Assembly: GCA_019843655.1 (NCBI GenBank) | Contig: JACDQD010000007.1 | Location: 28,114,816 to 28,178,815 of the forward strand | Reading direction: 5' to 3' | From: Lethocerus indicus | Lineage: Eukaryota > Arthropoda > Insecta > Hemiptera > Belostomatidae | DNA: 64,000 nt | In this document: positions 11,547-23,234 of the stretch, piece after piece | Numbering within the stretch: the stretch's first letter is position 1 | Layout: every line of letters starts with the position of its first letter | Notes under the pieces: generated by a model | The model's database searches: none | What the model saw: only the letters and a program-made list of their open reading frames with translations | What the model was told of the DNA's origin: nothing | Program-made: the position numbers and the translations under genes

Positions 11547-12216
11547 ATTATAAAAAAAAAATTCTAATTATAGGAAATCCTGCGTCCACAATAGCGATAG
11601 AAACGTGATCACTACTTATTACTCTGTTAGGGGTAAAGTTGTAAAATAATTTTTTTTAAATAATCGAAAGGGAAGGAACTAAAAAACATTTCCCCTTCGA
11701 CATTGTACAGTACGTGGAATACGCGTTTTCCTAGTTCAAATGAAATTCCATTTTTCCGTCTTTCAATGTTTTTCGCCTGCAGACGAGTTTAAGACGGGGA
11801 AAATCGTAGAGTACTCCTTAAATACTTAATTCCCGTAATGATATATAGGACTTTAGTAGGGGTGGCAGAGAAGTAGGGGACGAAGTTGGGCCAACTGACT
11901 GAAAACCCCTGAGCCTTTTCCCCTCTCTCGCTCATTCTCCCTCCCTCCCTCCCTCCCTCCCTCCCTCTCCTCCCTCCCTCCATCCCTCCTCCCTCTTCAC
12001 CCTCTTCACCCTCCCGTGCCAGAGGTCGGCTCTCTATTAAGACGGCCGCAATTACCAGAGTTCAAAGCCGGTCCTACTCCACCTCCACCCTCCACCTCCA
12101 GGAGCCTTTTAACCCACCTTCAACCGACCAATATCAATTAACTAACACGGTTAGTTTTATTTCCCGTTTATTCTTTATTTTCACTTTGTCCGTTTACAAA
12201 AAAATAGAAAAAAACT
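11547..12216. other. No gene; CCCT-rich tract
   Basis: A pyrimidine-rich CTCC/CCCT repeat fills 11937-12015. Another CCACCT-rich stretch lies near 12078-12105. Confidence 0.55.
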
Positions 12217-12541
12217 ACTTCAACATACCAGTTTTGTGGCCTGAGAGGGGTTGGAATTACCGTAGATTTCTTGTGTTTCTCCGTCTCCTCTCTCGCCGGT
12301 TTCGTCTTTCGCCGGACCGGCTGATTCGGCCGCTCGCCATCTTCAGTAGCGGCGCCGGCCACTTTTGGAGATTGGTTGAACGGTCGAATTAGGACGAATG
12401 ATAAGACCGGAATGGAAGATCAATAACCGGGATTTTATGAATTCCAGCGAATCCCTTGCGCTAAAGTGTCCGACACCGCTACTGAAGACGGCGAGCGGTC
12501 GAAACCAGTCTGGCAAAAGAACAGACCGGCGAAATTTAAGG
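12217..12541. mobile_element. FBA foldback element, long-centre subfamily (iota)
   Basis: The left arm starts at TTCAACATACCAGTTTTGTG and is nearly complete. The right-arm core is GCTACTGAAGACGGCGAGCG. The centre (about 12380-12470, GACCGGAATGGAAGATCAAT) is not the usual one. It recurs at about 26910-26995. Confidence 0.8.
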
Positions 12542-12768
12542 TATGTTTTTTCCTTATCCGCCGTGGATGGGGCTTATATTTGGAACCCCGATTATTCGGA
12601 AAAATTATTCTGGGATTAAACCCTTCTTTTAGACCGCTAAGTCATTGAATTTCAAATGTATCAAAGATGGATTCAATCGCGGAATAAGAACACATGGATA
12701 TACTGTTAACTAATTAACCGGTATCCAAGTTCGAGAAGATTTGGCAGGACAATTCTAACTTAAGAATA

Positions 12769-13051
12769 GTCTTTTGCTAGACCGGTTTCGGCTGTTCGCC
12801 ATTTTCAGTAGCGGTTTTAGTCACTTTGGGGCACTTTCGATGTTTTTTGTGCATACTCACTGTACTGCCACTGCCAGTTACCATTTTGTGTTCTCTACTA
12901 TTTGTAAAAAATCTCAGTGACACAGTGCAGTGAGGATGCCCCAAAAACACAGCGCTACTGAAGACGGCGAGCGGCCGAAACCGGTCTGGCAGAAGACCAA
13001 ACCAACAGAAACGCACGAAATCTACCGGTTTCGGCCGCTCGCCATCTTCAG
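12769..13051. mobile_element. FBA foldback element with extra left-core at its end
   Basis: Left arm from GTCTTTTGCTAGACC, long centre, right arm to CACGAAATCTACC. It then fuses to another left-arm core (GGTTTCGGCCGCTCGCCATC), suggesting a second copy joined by deletion. Confidence 0.8.
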
Positions 13052-13174
13052 CGACCGAGGTTCACTAACCTCGAATTCTGAAAACTGAAAATCGCCTTAA
13101 ATTTAACTAAGGAACTGAAAATTTGGCGTTATAAATAAACGGTAACATCCTCTATATGCCGGTCTAGACAAAGA

Positions 13175-13359
13175 CTGTTTTGTGGTCTGCGAGGGGTTGA
13201 GAATACCGTAGATTTCGTGTTTTTCTGTCTTCTCTGTCGCCGGTTTGGTCTTTTGCTAGACCGGTTTCATCCTGACTCCAATGTCACTGTCACTTGTACT
13301 CGACAGGTGGTCTAGCGAAAGACCAAAAACCGGCGACAGAGGAGACAGAAACAGACGGG
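13175..13359. mobile_element. FBA foldback element, compact form lacking cores
   Basis: The left outer arm GTTTTGTGGTCTGCGAGGGG through GTCTTTTGCTAGACCGG is present. The core and most of the centre are deleted. The right arm resumes at GGTCTAGCGAAAGACC. Confidence 0.75.
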
Positions 13360-14483
13360 ATTCTTTTTATAATAGCTTTATGCCGGGACGCCACCTCGGT
13401 CCTCTGTCTGTACAAGAGGTTTCTCGGGTTCAGAGGTTATTGGAGTGCAAATGTCTCGTCTAAATTAGACGGTACGATATTCGGATTTGAATTTGGCCGA
13501 ATTTCCAGATCCATTTCACGGACAGAGTAGTGCTCGGATTCGTACTTAAATTACCGGGGCCGATAGTTGAGCGCGCGATTTAATTAATAGACCCCACGCC
13601 GGTCTAGTTTTGCCTCTCGTGCATAATGAAAATTCTCTCGGCTGGCGGGCCCGCCCTAGCGGAAAATTCATTTTTCACTTGACGCTCGCAATCGTGAACT
13701 ACGAGGGCGGTAACTTCCCCTAGCCGTTGGGACATCTCCGCCCCACCGCAGAGGAGCATTATTAATCACGCCCACCCTTATAATTAATAATTCCAACGCC
13801 CCCATCCCTCCATCTACGGGATAAACTACTTTGTGTAACGCTGCGTAACTGAACGCCGTCTGGAACTTTATTCGTATTCGTCCGGGAATTTTCAGTCTCG
13901 TTCGACGACTTATTCCGGGCGAAGATGTAGGGGGATGTTTTAGGACCAAGTAGGGGGTGTAACAGTGTAAACTTCCCTAAAGAGCCCTTTAAGTAAACGG
14001 AGATTCCCAATCTCTCCCTCTCTCTCTCTCTCTCCTTTCATTGCGGATCAAGCCACTAAAACAACGATGTAAAGGAATTTCGGTAATTCCGCGCAGACGA
14101 ATTGACGCGGAATTCGACAACAATTAACGTCCTACGAATGTTAAAAGTTATTATTATATCGGCCTACAAAAAATGTAAAAGTTTCTACAGCCAAAGAAAT
14201 TTTAAAATGTTTAAATACGCGCATTAGTTGAGCACTACAGACTTGGAAAATTTTACAAATTTTAATATATTTTTTAATGTTTCAAGCCATAATGATTACA
14301 AACAAATATTAAGCATTGTTCTGAGTGGAAACAATCGAAAATAGCCCACTCCCAATCAGGGAAACAGTGGCGAATAATTGTAGGACATAAAAATTAGAAA
14401 TCAACATATTAAACCTTATAAACACATGAGCCAAACTACATATTCCTATGGTCCAGAAACAAAATATTGTTGCCCGAATCAAC
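13360..14483. other. No gene recognised; short (CT)n
   Basis: A (CT)n tract occupies about 14011-14035. Small open frames on both strands are unrecognised. The second half is AT-rich. Confidence 0.5.
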
Positions 14484-14648
14484 AGCATTGTTCACAAACA
14501 AACGTGTGCCTTATTGAAATTTATACATGCTGTATAGACGATTAGAAACAAATATTTGAATTATTGTCTTGCCACAGAGTTGGAAACGAACGCAGAAAGT
14601 AGGCCTTACAGAATTTAAAATGTGAAAATGAATATAAACAAGAATGGA
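14484..14648 (-). repeat. Flank repeat alpha, copy 2
   Basis: Reverse complement of 243-404. It abuts the left end of the FBA copy that follows, just as copy 1 abuts the right end of its FBA copy. Confidence 0.75.
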
Positions 14649-14928
14649 ATTAGTTCAACATACCTGTTTTGTGGTCTGCGAGGGATTGGAATACCGTAGA
14701 TTTCGCCGGTTCGGTCTTTTGCCGGACCGGTTTCGGCCGCTCGCCATCTTCAGTAGCGCCCCGTTAGTGTTTTCTGGGCGTCCCCACTTCACCGTCACTG
14801 TCGCTTGCACCATGTGACATCCGAAGTGACTGACAACACCGCGCTACTGAAGATGGCGAACGGCCGAAACCGGTCTAGCGAAAGACCGAACCGGCGACGG
14901 AAACACACGAAATCTACGGTATTCCAAT
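14649..14928. mobile_element. FBA foldback element, full
   Basis: Starts TTAGTTCAACATACCTGTTT. Both cores are CGCCATCTTCAGTAGCG and its complement. It ends ACGGTATTCCAATAC. It is flanked by alpha on the left and beta on the right. Confidence 0.9.
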
Positions 14929-14935
14929 ACACCAA

Positions 14936-15118
14936 TGAACCTATATTTACAGCCATTTATAACCACTTATAGCCATTAATAGGCCACTTTCTTGCACTAT
15001 TCTATGACGAGTTGTTTTATTGGCTACAGAATGAACTGAAACTATTTCAAACTGGTATCGGAGTGATCTGATAGTCACGAAAACTTTCCGTCCTCAACTG
15101 TATAATATTACCTTTATT
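14936..15118 (+). repeat. Flank repeat beta, copy 1
   Basis: Matches 17508-17646, which also lies right of an FBA copy in the same orientation. Shared landmarks are TATTTACAGCCATTTATA, TTTTATTGGCTACA and CTTTCCGTCCTCAACTGTA. Copy 1 has extra sequence around 14990. Confidence 0.75.
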
Positions 15119-15122
15119 ACTG

Positions 15123-15190
15123 GTCCGAAACCGGTCTAGCAAAAGACCAAACCGGCGAGAGGAGACGGAAACACACGAAATCTACGGTAT
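15123..15190 (+). mobile_element. FBA lone right arm
   Basis: CCGAAACCGGTCTAGCAAAA through CACGAAATCTACGGTAT, without core or left arm. It follows flank repeat beta. Confidence 0.7.
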
Positions 15191-15860
15191 AAGAATAAAA
15201 TTATTTAAAATCATACCGGTATGAAGTTGATGGAGCCGTTAATTTTTCGATAATATTATAGAATATTGCGTAACAATATAGACAGCTATCCATTTTCACG
15301 TTGTTATGCTTTATTATGCTACAAAACTGTAACTACCTCACTCAGACAATAATTTGAAAAAAAAAATTATTTATGATACCAAGCCTGTATAGCGCAAAAT
15401 CCTGCGTTATGGCCACAAAAAAAAAAAAAATCCGCCATACGTTGAGACCGCGAAAAGTAGTAAATAGGTAGTAAGTAGTGAAAGGTCGACACAGTAGTCA
15501 TGCGTAGAGCGAGGGTAAAATTTGACAGATCGAGTTGTGTAAGGGACTGCAGGCAGGAGGCAGTGTGCAGGCAGGACACTAACTGCACTCGGGCTCTAAT
15601 GCAATAAGCCTGTAGACACTAACTCTAAACACAATAATCCTATTAGTGTTGCTCGGCCTACACACCAGTGCAAGGAGGAATACTACTGTGGCGGGGCAAT
15701 ACTGCTACTGAAACTGGCAAACTGCAGATTTTCTTCGAATCGATGTAATTTTATTAAGTTTTTTTTTTCCGCGGTTTGTCCAAATTTGAAGTCGGAAGAC
15801 GAGGCGAGATTTGGAAATTTCAATATAGAACGGAGCGATACCGTTTTTTTTAAACTGTAA
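15191..15860. other. No gene recognised
   Basis: Contains A-runs near 15418. A 73-codon minus-strand frame and neighbouring frames resemble no family known to me. Confidence 0.5.
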
Positions 15861-15925
15861 CGGTCTGGCAAAAGACCAGAGAAGACAGAAACACAAAAGG
15901 CAGACCGCAAAACGGGTATTCTAGA
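15861..15925 (+). mobile_element. FBA lone right-arm remnant
   Basis: CGGTCTGGCAAAAGACC, then GACAGAAACACA, then CAGACCGCAAAACGGGTATT. The ends are retained with an internal deletion. Confidence 0.65.
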
Positions 15926-15994
15926 AAGAATTATTGACCGTACCTTAAATTATTACTGCAATCTTGATATACGGAACACTAACAGAATTCCGCA

Positions 15995-16121
15995 CTGTCT
16001 CACGTCTCGGCGGTTCGGTCTATACCTAGACCGGCGAGAGGATGTTACCGTTTATTTATTATTATATTGTTTATCGTTTATTATTTATCCGAACCGGCGA
16101 CAGAGGAGACAGAAGAACGCG
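15995..16121. mobile_element. FBA fragments
   Basis: A left piece (CGGTTCGGTCTATACCTAGACC) and a right piece (CCGAACCGGCGACAGAGGAG) are separated by about 45 bp of AT-rich sequence. Both cores are missing. Confidence 0.55.
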
Positions 16122-16698
16122 ACATTCAAGGCATGTACGAATCTGGAAAAACGTGGTAGTTTCTACCGTGAAGCCAAATTATTGGCGCGCAGATGAAAAG
16201 TTAAAGCGGATAGTAGTTTTCTGTGGGAAAAATAGATTTTTCCCAGACAATTTTTCAGCGACTATTTGTACCGTGAGGGCTATTAAGGTATCCGGCGGAG
16301 TTCGATCCGGGGACCGCTTCTGGGTTATAGGGTCGGGCTGACAGAGCGGAAAACATATCCCATTTTCCGATTTCCACCCCCCCTCCCCCTCTCAACAACC
16401 CCCCGGTAGGGGCGCCCACCCTCACCGACACACACACACACACACACACACAGGCACACCAATTAAGGAGATAAACGCCGGCCGGGTATCGATCTCGCCG
16501 CGTCGTTAAGCCCGCCAAACGGTGCTGAGTCCGCCCGACAGAAGGACCTGTTTCCTACCTTTAAGCCCCTCCTGTGTTTCCCCTTTTCGCGCTTTGAACG
16601 CGCCTCAATTTTCGTTGGCAAAAATCTGTCGGGCAGAAATTTTCGATTTCCAAAACAATTTTCAGGTCGACTGTGAAGTCTTCAAATCGGAATAAGTA
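16122..16698. other. No gene; (CA)n; short inverted-flank partner
   Basis: A (CA)n tract sits at 16430-16452. At 16346-16383 is a piece whose reverse complement (GTGGAAATCGGAAAATGGGA) recurs at 17042-17078 on the far side of the next FBA copy. Confidence 0.55.
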
Positions 16699-17010
16699 AT
16701 ACCTTAGGTCCGTGGTGTTTCTGTCTCCTCTCGCCGGTTTGGCCTTTTGCCAGAACGGTTTCGGCCGCCCGCCATCTTCAGTAGCGCTGTGTTAGTCACT
16801 GTCGCCGCTTTGGATGTTCTTCGGGCATCCTCACTGCACTGTCACTGTCACTTGTCACTATGTGACTTCTAAAGTGATTAACACCGCTACTGAAGACGGC
16901 GAGCGGCCGAAACCGGTCTAGCAAAAGGCCGAACCGGCGAGAGGAGACAGAAACACCACGAACCTACGGTATTCCAACCCCTCGCAGACCACAAAACGGG
17001 TATATTGAAC
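16699..17010. mobile_element. FBA foldback element, full
   Basis: Left arm TAGGTCCGTGGTGTTTCTG to CGCCATCTTCAGTAGCGC; right arm GCTACTGAAGACGGCGAGCG to ACAAAACGGGTATATTGAAC. Both arms share the private variant reading GTGGTGTTTCTG after TAGG, rather than the usual CGTGTGTTTCTG. Confidence 0.9.
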
Positions 17011-17266
17011 GGAGTGACTAATATTTTCGCCCCACTCAGGCGGGGGGTGGAAATCGGAAAATGGGAAATGTTTTCCGACCCCGAAATTTTCGGATGAAAA
17101 GCCCAAGAAATTTGTGTCAAAAAAACAAAGTATAGCCAAAAGTATACACAGCTGATCCATCGCTGCTGGCGTCCAGAGATTCCAATCGAAAGTCCTTTGA
17201 AACATTAAAAAATTTGAATTTTTAATTCAATCCGTATTATAAATTTATATTTATTAACACAAACAA

Positions 17267-17472
17267 CGTGTGATTCTGTCTCCTCTGTCGCCGGTTCGGT
17301 CTTTTGCTGGGCCGGTTTCGGCCGTTCGCCATCTTCAGTAGCGCCGTGTGTTAGTGTGGCTAACGCCGCGCTACTGAAGATGGCGAACGGCCGAAACCGG
17401 TCTAGCGAGGAGACGGAAACACACGAAATCTACGGTATTCCGACCGCTCGCGGACCGCAAAACAGGTATTCT
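17267..17472. mobile_element. FBA foldback element, compact centre
   Basis: The two arms are joined by a very short centre (GTGTTAGTGTGGCTAACGCC). It ends CGCAAAACAGGTATTCTGAT. The short loop makes a strong perfect-core hairpin. Confidence 0.9.
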
Positions 17473-17507
17473 GATACTCGCTACTAAACGGTCTTACAAT
17501 ATACCGA

Positions 17508-17646
17508 CAAGCCATATTTACAGCCATTTATAGCCATTACAGGTGGTTTTATTGGCTACAAAATGAACTGAAACTATTTCAAACTGATATCGGTGAGACC
17601 TTTCCGTCCTCAACTGTACGATATTTAATGCTATTACCGGTTTTCG
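17508..17646 (+). repeat. Flank repeat beta, copy 2
   Basis: Same sequence as 14936-15118, again directly right of an FBA copy. Confidence 0.75.
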
Positions 17647-18766
17647 TCCCCCGCGTTGTTCGCACCCATCCGAGAACCGGGAATTTCGGCTGCTCGCCGT
17701 CTTCAGTAGGCGTAGCGATAGGAATCGAGTCTGAAACCGGTCCGTAACCGCGAATCGAGTGTAAAAACCGGTTTTTAGCCCAAATCTTACCAACACCTGT
17801 GTGACGCTTAATCTTGTACGCAAATATGGATTTTCCGATTGTGCGGCGGGCACACAATGACCCACCCCCCCCGAAGTTCACGACCTTTTGTTCCCAATTT
17901 ATCTCTCTCTCTCTCTCTCTCTTTATCGACCCGTTCTCTCTCTCTCGTTCCAAGTTTTCCAATCTTCCAGCCGCCGGTCGCCCGGGCTTGGATAAATTTC
18001 CCCAACTCGGACAATTAGCCCCCGATATTTCGTTTAAATCGTCCGTTTATGCCTTCTAATTACAATTAGAATCCGGCTCCTTCGTTCATCCCGCTTCCTT
18101 ACAATTTAACCGTCGTTCCTACCTCCAGAATCCTTCATCCCCCAACATTTTTTTTTTTAACAACTTTCTACACCATAATCGACACTGAGCACCGGTTATA
18201 GGAGCGATTCATTTAAATATCAATTCCTGGTATATAATAAATAAATAATCGTGCACTAGAACTGTTTAGTGCTATGTTTTTAGTTTTTTCCACAGTCTAG
18301 AATGTTGTTGTGAGAGGCGTCTTCACCACCACCATCATCAGCAGAAGAAGAAGAAGAAGAAGAGGAATATAGACCGGTCCAGCGTCCTGTAAGTACTACG
18401 ATTGTAGTCACCGGTCCGTCTTAAGGAGAAGGAGACGGTCGTAGTGCTCGCAGGACGCTCGATCGAATTGTGGCCAAAAGTCGTATCCTTTAAAATGGGA
18501 GCGTAAAATATTTTATCTCAATAGAAATCCCGTTTTTCCAACTTTCATTACCGTCTTTCACCCATCCCGATTCGTAGTATCGGCAAATTGGGCGATTTCT
18601 TCATAACGAGAACAATTTCAGGACATTACTTAAGTCAAATTCACCTGTAAATTATAAGAATGTTGATTGTGCATGTTGAACCGGTACGATCGGAATGGGG
18701 CAAATCGACGATGAGAAAATTCCAGACCCCTCTGTTTTATTTTCGTTTAAATTTAATTACGCCTAT
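17647..18766. other. No gene; FBA core fragment and microsatellites
   Basis: A lone FBA left core lies at 17684-17709 (TTTCGGCTGCTCGCCGTCTT). (CT)n tracts occupy 17901-17922 and 17936-17946. A (GAA)n tract occupies about 18343-18363. No coding sequence recognised. Confidence 0.6.
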
Positions 18767-19068
18767 CGTAGGTTTGTTGTGTTTCTGTCTTCTCCCGCCG
18801 GGTTGGTTTTTCGTTAGACCGGTTTCGGCCGCTCGCCATCTTCAGTAGCGCTGTGTTAGTCACTGTCGGCACTTTGGATGTTTTTCGGGCATCCTCACTG
18901 CACTGTGTATTTATGTACGTGTCTTGTTATTGTGTTTTTTTTTGGGGCGGGGGGGGGATGTGGTTGTGTTTGTCTTATACACCGCTGCTGAAGGTGGCGA
19001 ACAGCCGAAACCACAAACCTACTGTATTCCGACCCCTCGCAGACCACGAAACAGGTATGTCGACTTAA
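18767..19068. mobile_element. FBA foldback element with diverged centre
   Basis: The left arm is full to GGGCATCCTCACTGCACTG. The centre has a GT/G-rich insertion (18920-18975). The right core is altered (GCTGCTGAAGGTGGCGAACA). It ends CGCAGACCACGAAACAGGTA. Confidence 0.85.
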
Positions 19069-19467
19069 TTATGTCTATATTCTTTTTTTTACGCCTATTA
19101 TCGACGCCGAATCCTCTCAGCGCTATCACTACACTGTGTGACTGTTGCTGTTCTGATTGCGAAGCACAGTAACACTGTAGGGATAGTGCTGGCGGGACGC
19201 TTAGTCGGCGGTCGTAAGTAGCACAACTGTATACGAACGAGTATTGTCAATAATGTCAGTAACATCAATATGTTACTTGACATTGGTGATAAGATTAACT
19301 GAAATCATTCTTCATGTTCCAATTGAGCGCAAATATCTCCAGCTTTGCGATTAAATATAAATAAGTAAGACCAATTTAACACTTTATAAATCTGAGCCTT
19401 ATTGCAAGTGAAATTAATAGGCATTTAATACTTTTGGTTGGAATCATTTTCCTCATTTTGCTAATTT
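19069..19467. other. No gene recognised
   Basis: Spacer with a 61-codon minus-strand frame of no recognisable family. Confidence 0.45.
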
Positions 19468-19501
19468 CCAGACCGGTTTCGGCCGTTACCCATCTTCAGT
19501 G
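19468..19501 (-). mobile_element. FBA lone core fragment
   Basis: CCAGACCGGTTTCGGCCGTT followed by CCATCTTCAGT. Confidence 0.6.
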
Positions 19502-19722
19502 TGTCATCTCGGGCGTAGGCTGTTCGGACGAAAATATATTCGAGGCCTTCGTCCATTTATTTATTTGCCCGTCCGATTTCACATTTATATTGTATTATTT
19601 GTAATTCATTAAAAGAGAAAATCCATCGGAAGAAAGTCGAAATACAATTTTCCAGCGGAGCGGAAATTGTTGGTGGAAACGATGGCCGGAAAACATATAA
19701 CTATATAACATAATAGCTGTAT

Positions 19723-19780
<58 letters not shown>

Positions 19781-20582
19781 ATTGGTAAAACGTTGATGGA
19801 ACGATTTTGTTCGGGGGTAAATAAACGATTTATTCTTGAACCGGTGAAAAATGTATCGCTATCCGATTTGTTATAATTATGAGAATTGTTATCATTCGAT
19901 TTTAAAATTGTTTTATGCACGATCATTCGGGAAAGTTACAACGAAGCTTAAGAGAAAACCCCGAGTTTTCCTCCGGCGGCGTTCAGGTTTTCCCCCGAAG
20001 TGATCGAATTTTCCGCTGACCGGAAATTTTCCGTTGCCGGTTGCCGGATAAAAAACGGTATACGGCCAGCGTAAATTTTCACGGCGAATCGGATTTAACA
20101 ACGTAATAAAAGGCTCGTACAGTAAACGTGTCCCGTATAAGAGGGCTGTATGTTGTATATTCCTTAACCGGACGGCTGAGATCACGGCCGTTATTATTAA
20201 ATCTCATCTCTCCGATCTTTTCCCCAAATAGGCAATTCTCAACGGCATAATATTACTCATTGTCGCCAATCGAAATGCCTAAACAATAGTCTTATTTAAC
20301 GTGCCAATAGAGTGAATGTTTTATGGCCTCTATCCGTAGGTCAGTAGGTTTACGTCTGATCATGTCGTCTTCACTCTCACCACACCTAATATCTATTTAT
20401 TTTATCTATAAGGCCTAATTCCAACGACCCTTATGGCCGTAAATATTCATCCTGTACGTACAGGATTTTAAAGGACAAGAGAAAATTTTCGCCTAATTGC
20501 AGTTTGAAAAGAATTGAATTTGAATTTTTTGTAGGCTAGATAAATGAAACCGCAGTGGCACTTTTTGAAAATTTTAAACATA
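19502..20582. other. No gene; (TA)n and a perfect palindrome
   Basis: (TA)n occupies 19726-19778. A perfect 18-bp palindrome ATCCTGTACGTACAGGAT lies at 20449-20466. The remaining sequence is unassigned. Confidence 0.6.
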
Positions 20583-20596
20583 TAGATTTATTTTAT

Positions 20597-20862
20597 GATA
20601 CCCGTTTTGTGGTCCGCGGGGGGGTTGTGGATTACCGTATATTTCGAGTTTTTCTGTCTCCTCTCGCCGGTTCGGTCTTTTGCCAGAGACCGGTTTCGGC
20701 CGTTCGCCATCTTCAGTAGCGCTGGATGTTTTTTGGGCACTGTCACTGTGTCACCGTCACTTGTACTGGACAATACAAGTACAGCACTTCGGGCGTCCGA
20801 AGTGACGAACACCGCTACTGAAGATGGCCGAAACCGGTCTAGCGAAGGACCGAACCGGCGAG
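20597..20862. mobile_element. FBA foldback element, trio unit 1
   Basis: Both arms are present. The right core is shortened to ACTGAAGATGGCCGAAACC (the GAGCG step is deleted), a variant shared with unit 2. Confidence 0.85.
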
Positions 20863-20935
20863 AACGAAGCCGCAACGTCACTTTTTGACTTGAATTTCAC
20901 GGCTTACAATTTTAAAAATATAGATTTATTTTATG

Positions 20936-21180
20936 ATACCCGTTTTGTGGTCCGCCGTAGGGGGTTGTGGATTACCGTATATTTCGAGTGTTTCTGTCTC
21001 CTATCGCCGGTTCGGTCTTTGCCAGAGACCGGTCGCCATCTTCAGTAGCGCTGCACTGTCACTGTGTCATTGTCACTTGTACTGTCAGTACACTACAAGT
21101 ACAGCACTTCGGGCGTCCGAAGTGACGAACACCGCTACTGAAGATGGCCGAAACCGGTCTAGCGAACGACCGAACCGGCG
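20936..21180. mobile_element. FBA foldback element, trio unit 2
   Basis: Same private deletion (GATGGCCGAAACC) and same GGTTGTGGATTACCGTATAT left end as unit 1. The left arm also lost GTTTCGGCCGTT, reading ACCGGTCGCCATCTTCAG. Confidence 0.85.
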
Positions 21181-21256
21181 ATATTGAAGCCGCAACGTCA
21201 CTTTTTGACTTGAATTTCCCAATTTACAATTTTACACATACAGATTTATTTTATGA

Positions 21257-21490
21257 TATCTGTTTTGTGGTCTGCGAGGGGTTGTGGATTACCGTAGATT
21301 TCCGTCTGTCTCTTCTGTCTCCTCTCGCCGTTTTGGTCTTTTGCTAGACCGGTTTCAGCCGCTCGCCGTCTTCAAATACGCCAAACGACAGACTAGCACT
21401 GCGCTACTGAAGATGGCGAACGGCCGAAACCTGTCTGGCGAACGACTTGAACCGGCGAGAAGTGGCAGAAAAAGACGAAATATACGATAT
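21257..21490. mobile_element. FBA foldback element, trio unit 3
   Basis: Left arm GGTTGTGGATTACCGTAGAT. The centre is replaced by a short AATACGCCAAACGACAGAC. The right core is GCGCTACTGAAGATGGCGAA. It is more diverged than units 1 and 2. Confidence 0.85.
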
Positions 21491-21843
21491 TAACAAGAGC
21501 CTTATGTGACAGATTTTCTTAAGTTAAATATTCCATCAACCAACCTCATTGAAATACCAGGGTAAACTCCGTTTACCGCCCTACGATATATATACGAAAA
21601 TCGTAGGAGGGAACGAATTATTTACGAACGAATGACCGTTCGATGTCCGCGGCCATTATCTGCGCGATATCAGTTCGTAAACAGGCCCATATCTGAAGTG
21701 TCTGCCAAACCGGTATTCGATCGTACGTGTTTTCCGAACGGCAATTGATGTCGGAAAAACTCTTCCATCTAGACGATTTTCAACCGTTAACCGTCAAAAT
21801 AGTACGAAATTTTGAATCGTCGAAATTATTATAATTACTTTCT
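21491..21843. other. No gene recognised
   Basis: Only a small hairpin GGTAAACTCCGTTTACC at about 21560-21576 stands out. Confidence 0.5.
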
Positions 21844-22222
21844 GTGGATTTCGTGTGGGTTTCTGTCTCCTCTCTCGCCGGTCTATGGTCTTTTCCCGCC
21901 TTTGACAGTGACACAGTGCAGCGGGGATGCGCAAAAAATAAACACCCGAAGTTCAGACCGGTTTCGGCCGCTCGCCATCTTCAGTAGCTGTGTTGTTGTC
22001 ACTTTGGCACTTTGGATGTTTTTGGGCACTGTGTCACTTGTACTGTGGTCGTTGTCCGTTTGTCGTGTGTGTGTAAGTGCCGACAGCGACTAACACGGCG
22101 CTACTGAAGACGGCGAGCGGCCGAAACACCGGTCTGGCAAAAGACCGAACCGGCGAGAGAGGAGACGGAAACACGCGAAATCTACGGTATTCCAACCCCT
22201 CGCAGACCAAAAAACATATATT
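21844..22222. mobile_element. FBA foldback element, rearranged left arm
   Basis: The left arm is interrupted after GGTCTTTTCCCGCC by an inverted centre piece (GACAGTGACACAGTGCAG). It then resumes at AGACCGGTTTCGGCCGCTCG. The right arm is full, ending ATTCCAACCCCTCGCAGACC. Confidence 0.85.
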
Positions 22223-22372
22223 CCAAACTATTTTGAAAATAATTTTACGCGTTACTGAAGGGTATAAGAAAATATTCCATCCTTACCGAAGTTGCAGGAT
22301 TCAGGTTCAGAATGATGTACCGACCGAAATTCAAGAATAGCATCAACAGATGTTTATTAATCGGGGCCTGCC

Positions 22373-22402
22373 GGTACTGAAGATGGCGGGCAGACGAAAA
22401 CT
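22373..22402 (+). mobile_element. FBA lone core fragment
   Basis: GGTACTGAAGATGGCGGGCA only. Confidence 0.5.
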
Positions 22403-22516
22403 GTCCAAAAACACAAATTACTATGCCCACCTTAAAAATTTTATGACGTACATTGACTTTATGGAAAAAAAAGAAAAATATGCTTGCCGATCACCAGTTT
22501 CGTAATTAAACAGAGT

Positions 22517-22539
22517 TCGGCTCGCCGCCATCGTCAGTA
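22517..22539 (-). mobile_element. FBA lone core fragment, diverged
   Basis: GGCTCGCCGCCATCGTCAGT, a decayed left core. Confidence 0.4.
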
Positions 22540-23138
22540 ACTGTTGTAACTTTAATGTTCATAAATTTATTATTAATCTATTTCCATATGTATATATACC
22601 GTTGCATATTCTAGGTGTATTGTGTATCTTGAGATTTGAAGGAAACTGATTTAGAATTTGTATTGCATTGAGTAATTACAATTTTTTTCCTAACAACTTT
22701 AACTTCGGACAACAGACGAGTCCTGGAAAAAAGAGTTATCCAGAGGAAGGTCCAGGGGAATTTTCCGAAAGCGATTGAATTTTCACGTCCCGCCCCAGCG
22801 TTTTCCACCCCGACGGCGATCCCCGCACTCCCCCAACTTCGCCCCCGGCTTATCGGACGTGGAAACGTCACCCCGAAACTGAGGGTGAGTATATTACGAG
22901 GGTAGTGTATCGCGTCCATTTTTTACAGACCCGTCTCCAGCCCAAATACGCGTCTTGTAGCGCGTCCACCTTCCGAACCGAGGGACCGGAACTGGTCGGC
23001 GTTTTGAATGGAGGATTGGCGGACCGGAAATCGACTTTGAAGCCGGGTTTTTGGCCCGCATCCAGTTGCGATGATGCCCCATCTATTAATAAATTTCGCT
23101 GTGGATTATGTCGGGTTACTCGATCGAAAAAAAACCCA

Positions 23139-23234
<96 letters not shown>

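Larger units (their letters stand above)
20583..21490 (+). repeat. Tandem trio of FBA element plus flank
   Basis: Three consecutive units begin at TAGATTTATTTTATGATA (20583, 20921 and about 21241), with spacings of about 338 and 320 bp. Each unit holds one FBA copy plus a shared tail CGTCACTTTTTGACTTGAAT. Confidence 0.85.

Noticed and set aside
16280..16340. tRNA-like GAGTTCGATCCGG word
   Set aside because: No D-arm or anticodon arm at the right spacing on either strand.
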